From positions 1-40,488 of the forward strand of contig VBOJ01000015.1 of the NCBI GenBank assembly GCA_005877775.1: 40,488 nucleotides of DNA, written 5' to 3'. Made by a program: the position numbers and the translations under genes. Position 1 is the first letter of the stretch; every line of letters begins with the position of its first letter. Source of the DNA: Nitrospirota bacterium (lineage in GTDB: Bacteria; Nitrospirota; Nitrospiria; Nitrospirales; Nitrospiraceae). Of this stretch, positions 39,048 to 40,488 are shown in pieces. The notes below the pieces were generated by a model that was not told the DNA's origin, searched no databases, and worked only from the letters and a program-made list of their open reading frames with translations.

Positions 39048-40488
39048 ATGTCGGAACCGACTGGCAATGGGCTGATCGAGCGGAAAGATTTCTCGCGAAT
39101 CTTTGCCAGCATCGATATCCCTGACCTGATTGAAATCCAGAAGCGGTCGTACGAGCAGTTTCTGCAAATGGAGGGCAATCCGGACCGGCGGGAGGACAAG
39201 GGGCTCCAGGCAGCGCTGACCAGCGTCTTTCCGATCGCCGACTACAACAACACGGCAGTGCTGGAGTTCTCCAGTTATACGTTGGGGACCCCGAAATACG
39301 AGGTGCGCGAGTGTCTCGAGCAGGGAATGACCTATGCTGTTCCGCTCAAAGTCAGGGTCAGGCTTGTGGTCTTTGACAAGGAAGATAAGGGACCGAAGAA
39401 GAAAGTGCTCGACGTCCGTGAGCAGGAGGTCTATGTCGGTGAACTGCCGCTCATGACCGAGCGAGGCACGTTTATCGTGAACGGGACGGAGCGGGTAGTG
39501 GTGAGTCAGCTCCACCGCTCGCCCGGGGCCTCTTTCACCCATGACAAGGGACGGACGCACGCGAGCGGGAAAGTCCTCTATTCCGCCCGCATCATTCCCT
39601 ACAGGGGGTCATGGCTGGATTTCGAGTTTGATGCGCGGGACATTCTGTACGTCCGGATCGATCGACGCCGAAAGATGCCGGCCACGATTCTGCTCAAAGC
39701 CTTCGGCTACTCCAGCGATGACCTGCTCAAGATGTATTACCCGGTCGAAGAGATCAGGGTGGTCAAGGGTAAGCTCCTTCGCAAGCTGGATCCGGAGATT
39801 CATCATGGCCTCAAATGTTCCAGTGAGGTGACGGAGAAGGGAAGCAAGGAACCGCTGGTCCGGGAAGGGGCGAAACTGACCAAAGCCCTGATCGCTCGCC
39901 TTCGCGCGGCAGGGGTCAAGGAGATTCCTGTCAACGCTGCCGAGTTGGTCGGCCGGGCTGTTCTGACGGAGTTGGTGGATCCGGTCACCAAGGAAACGAT
40001 TCTCGACAAGAACCAACGGCTGACGCCGGCGGTGGTCGAGAAGATTCTCGGCAGCCACGTCGAAAGTTTCAAGGTCATCTATTTGGACACCGCCACGGCG
40101 ACGCCGGTGATTCTGGATACCCTAGAGATGGAACGGACCGCTTCAAAGGAAGAAGCGATGGTGGAGATCTACAAGCGTCTGAGGCCGGGAGAGACCCCGT
40201 CCGTCGAAACCGCCAAAGTGCTCTTCGACAACCTGTTCAACAATCCCAAACGGTATGATCTCTCTCCGGTCGGCCGGCTTAAACTGAATAAAAAGCTTGG
40301 GTTGGATCTTCCGCTCGAACAGCGGACGCTGACGGCTCAGGATATCGTCGAGGTCATTCGATATCTGGTGAATCTCAAGATGGGCAAGGGCGAGATTGAC
40401 GACATTGATCATTTGGGAAATCGCCGAGTCCGGTCGGTCGGCGAGTTGCTGGAGAACCAGTTCCGGCTGGGCCTGGTGCGGATGGAGC
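39048..40488 (+). CDS. rpoB: RNA polymerase beta subunit, 5' part (cut by window end)
   Basis: The start ATG 39048 has AGGAGGAG 7 bases before; an ATG at 39042 is too close to it. The first 480 residues show the normal beta-subunit opening ([22 protein letters not shown]), [20 protein letters not shown], and [16 protein letters not shown]. Residues 420-480 end [18 protein letters not shown], just before the rifampicin region. The frame is open to the window end, so the gene continues beyond it. Confidence 0.97.
   Translation, partial: MSEPTGNGLIERKDFSRIFASIDIPDLIEIQKRSYEQFLQMEGNPDRREDKGLQAALTSVFPIADYNNTAVLEFSSYTLGTPKYEVRECLEQGMTYAVPLKVRVRLVVFDKEDKGPKKKVLDVREQEVYVGELPLMTERGTFIVNGTERVVVSQLHRSPGASFTHDKGRTHASGKVLYSARIIPYRGSWLDFEFDARDILYVRIDRRRKMPATILLKAFGYSSDDLLKMYYPVEEIRVVKGKLLRKLDPEIHHGLKCSSEVTEKGSKEPLVREGAKLTKALIARLRAAGVKEIPVNAAELVGRAVLTELVDPVTKETILDKNQRLTPAVVEKILGSHVESFKVIYLDTATATPVILDTLEMERTASKEEAMVEIYKRLRPGETPSVETAKVLFDNLFNNPKRYDLSPVGRLKLNKKLGLDLPLEQRTLTAQDIVEVIRYLVNLKMGKGEIDDIDHLGNRRVRSVGELLENQFRLGLVRME

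Overview
The window looks like a G+C-rich Nitrospira-type bacterium (phylum Nitrospirota). This rests on the overall gene repertoire and protein style and on the unusual switch I region of EF-Tu; no database search could be run.

Layout. 0-4.6 kb: tRNA-Pro, a small tandem repeat, acylphosphatase, an RpoS/RpoD-type sigma factor with apt, a DksA/TraR-type zinc-finger protein, queC, a tiny membrane protein and a c-type cytochrome. 4.8-9.5 kb: an SPFH-type lipoprotein, two hypothetical genes on the other strand, and malQ (4-alpha-glucanotransferase). 9.5-12.2 kb: an overlapping histidine kinase / NtrC-type response regulator pair. 12.2-16.1 kb: a small lipoprotein, a stand-alone AsnC-type ligand-binding domain, a coiled-coil/proline-rich protein with an apparently inactive nuclease fold, a membrane protein with a CxxC...CxxC tail, a highly structured intergenic element, tRNA-Arg(CCT) and another lipoprotein. 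16.1-21.2 kb (minus strand): a gliding-type ABC exporter operon (ATPase, permease, GldG-like protein, DUF4340-like protein), interrupted by a dispersed hairpin repeat. 21.2-24 kb: an envelope cluster (small exported protein, Pal-like lipoprotein, YajG-like lipoprotein, RlpA). 24-30.3 kb: two HEAT-repeat proteins, a membrane-anchored coiled-coil protein, glycogen phosphorylase and a hypothetical protein. 30.4-33.4 kb: a UvrD/Rep helicase and an HExxH protein. 33.4-40.5 kb: a translation/transcription block in the order tRNA-Tyr, -Gly, -Thr, tuf, rpmG, tRNA-Trp, secE, nusG, rplK, rplA, rplJ-rplL, rpoB (cut by the window end), with a perfect-consensus sigma-70 promoter at its head.

Two observations stand out. 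First, rplJ and rplL form one uninterrupted reading frame: L10 runs into L12 without a stop codon, and a strong internal ribosome binding site precedes the L12 start. The cell could therefore make an L10-L12 fusion as well as free L12. Second, eight intergenic gaps, six of them in the tRNA/ribosomal block, hold palindromes whose arms are runs of 7-11 base micro-repeats. Each site has its own word, but the architecture is the same, and the arms often begin exactly at a stop codon. One encodes the last residues of the response regulator, and another abuts an N-terminally short rpmG.

Genes that work together: malQ and glgP serve glycogen/maltodextrin turnover; the kinase and regulator form a sigma-54 signalling pair; the ABC/GldG operon is an envelope export or assembly system; and the 33-40 kb block feeds translation and RNA polymerase synthesis.
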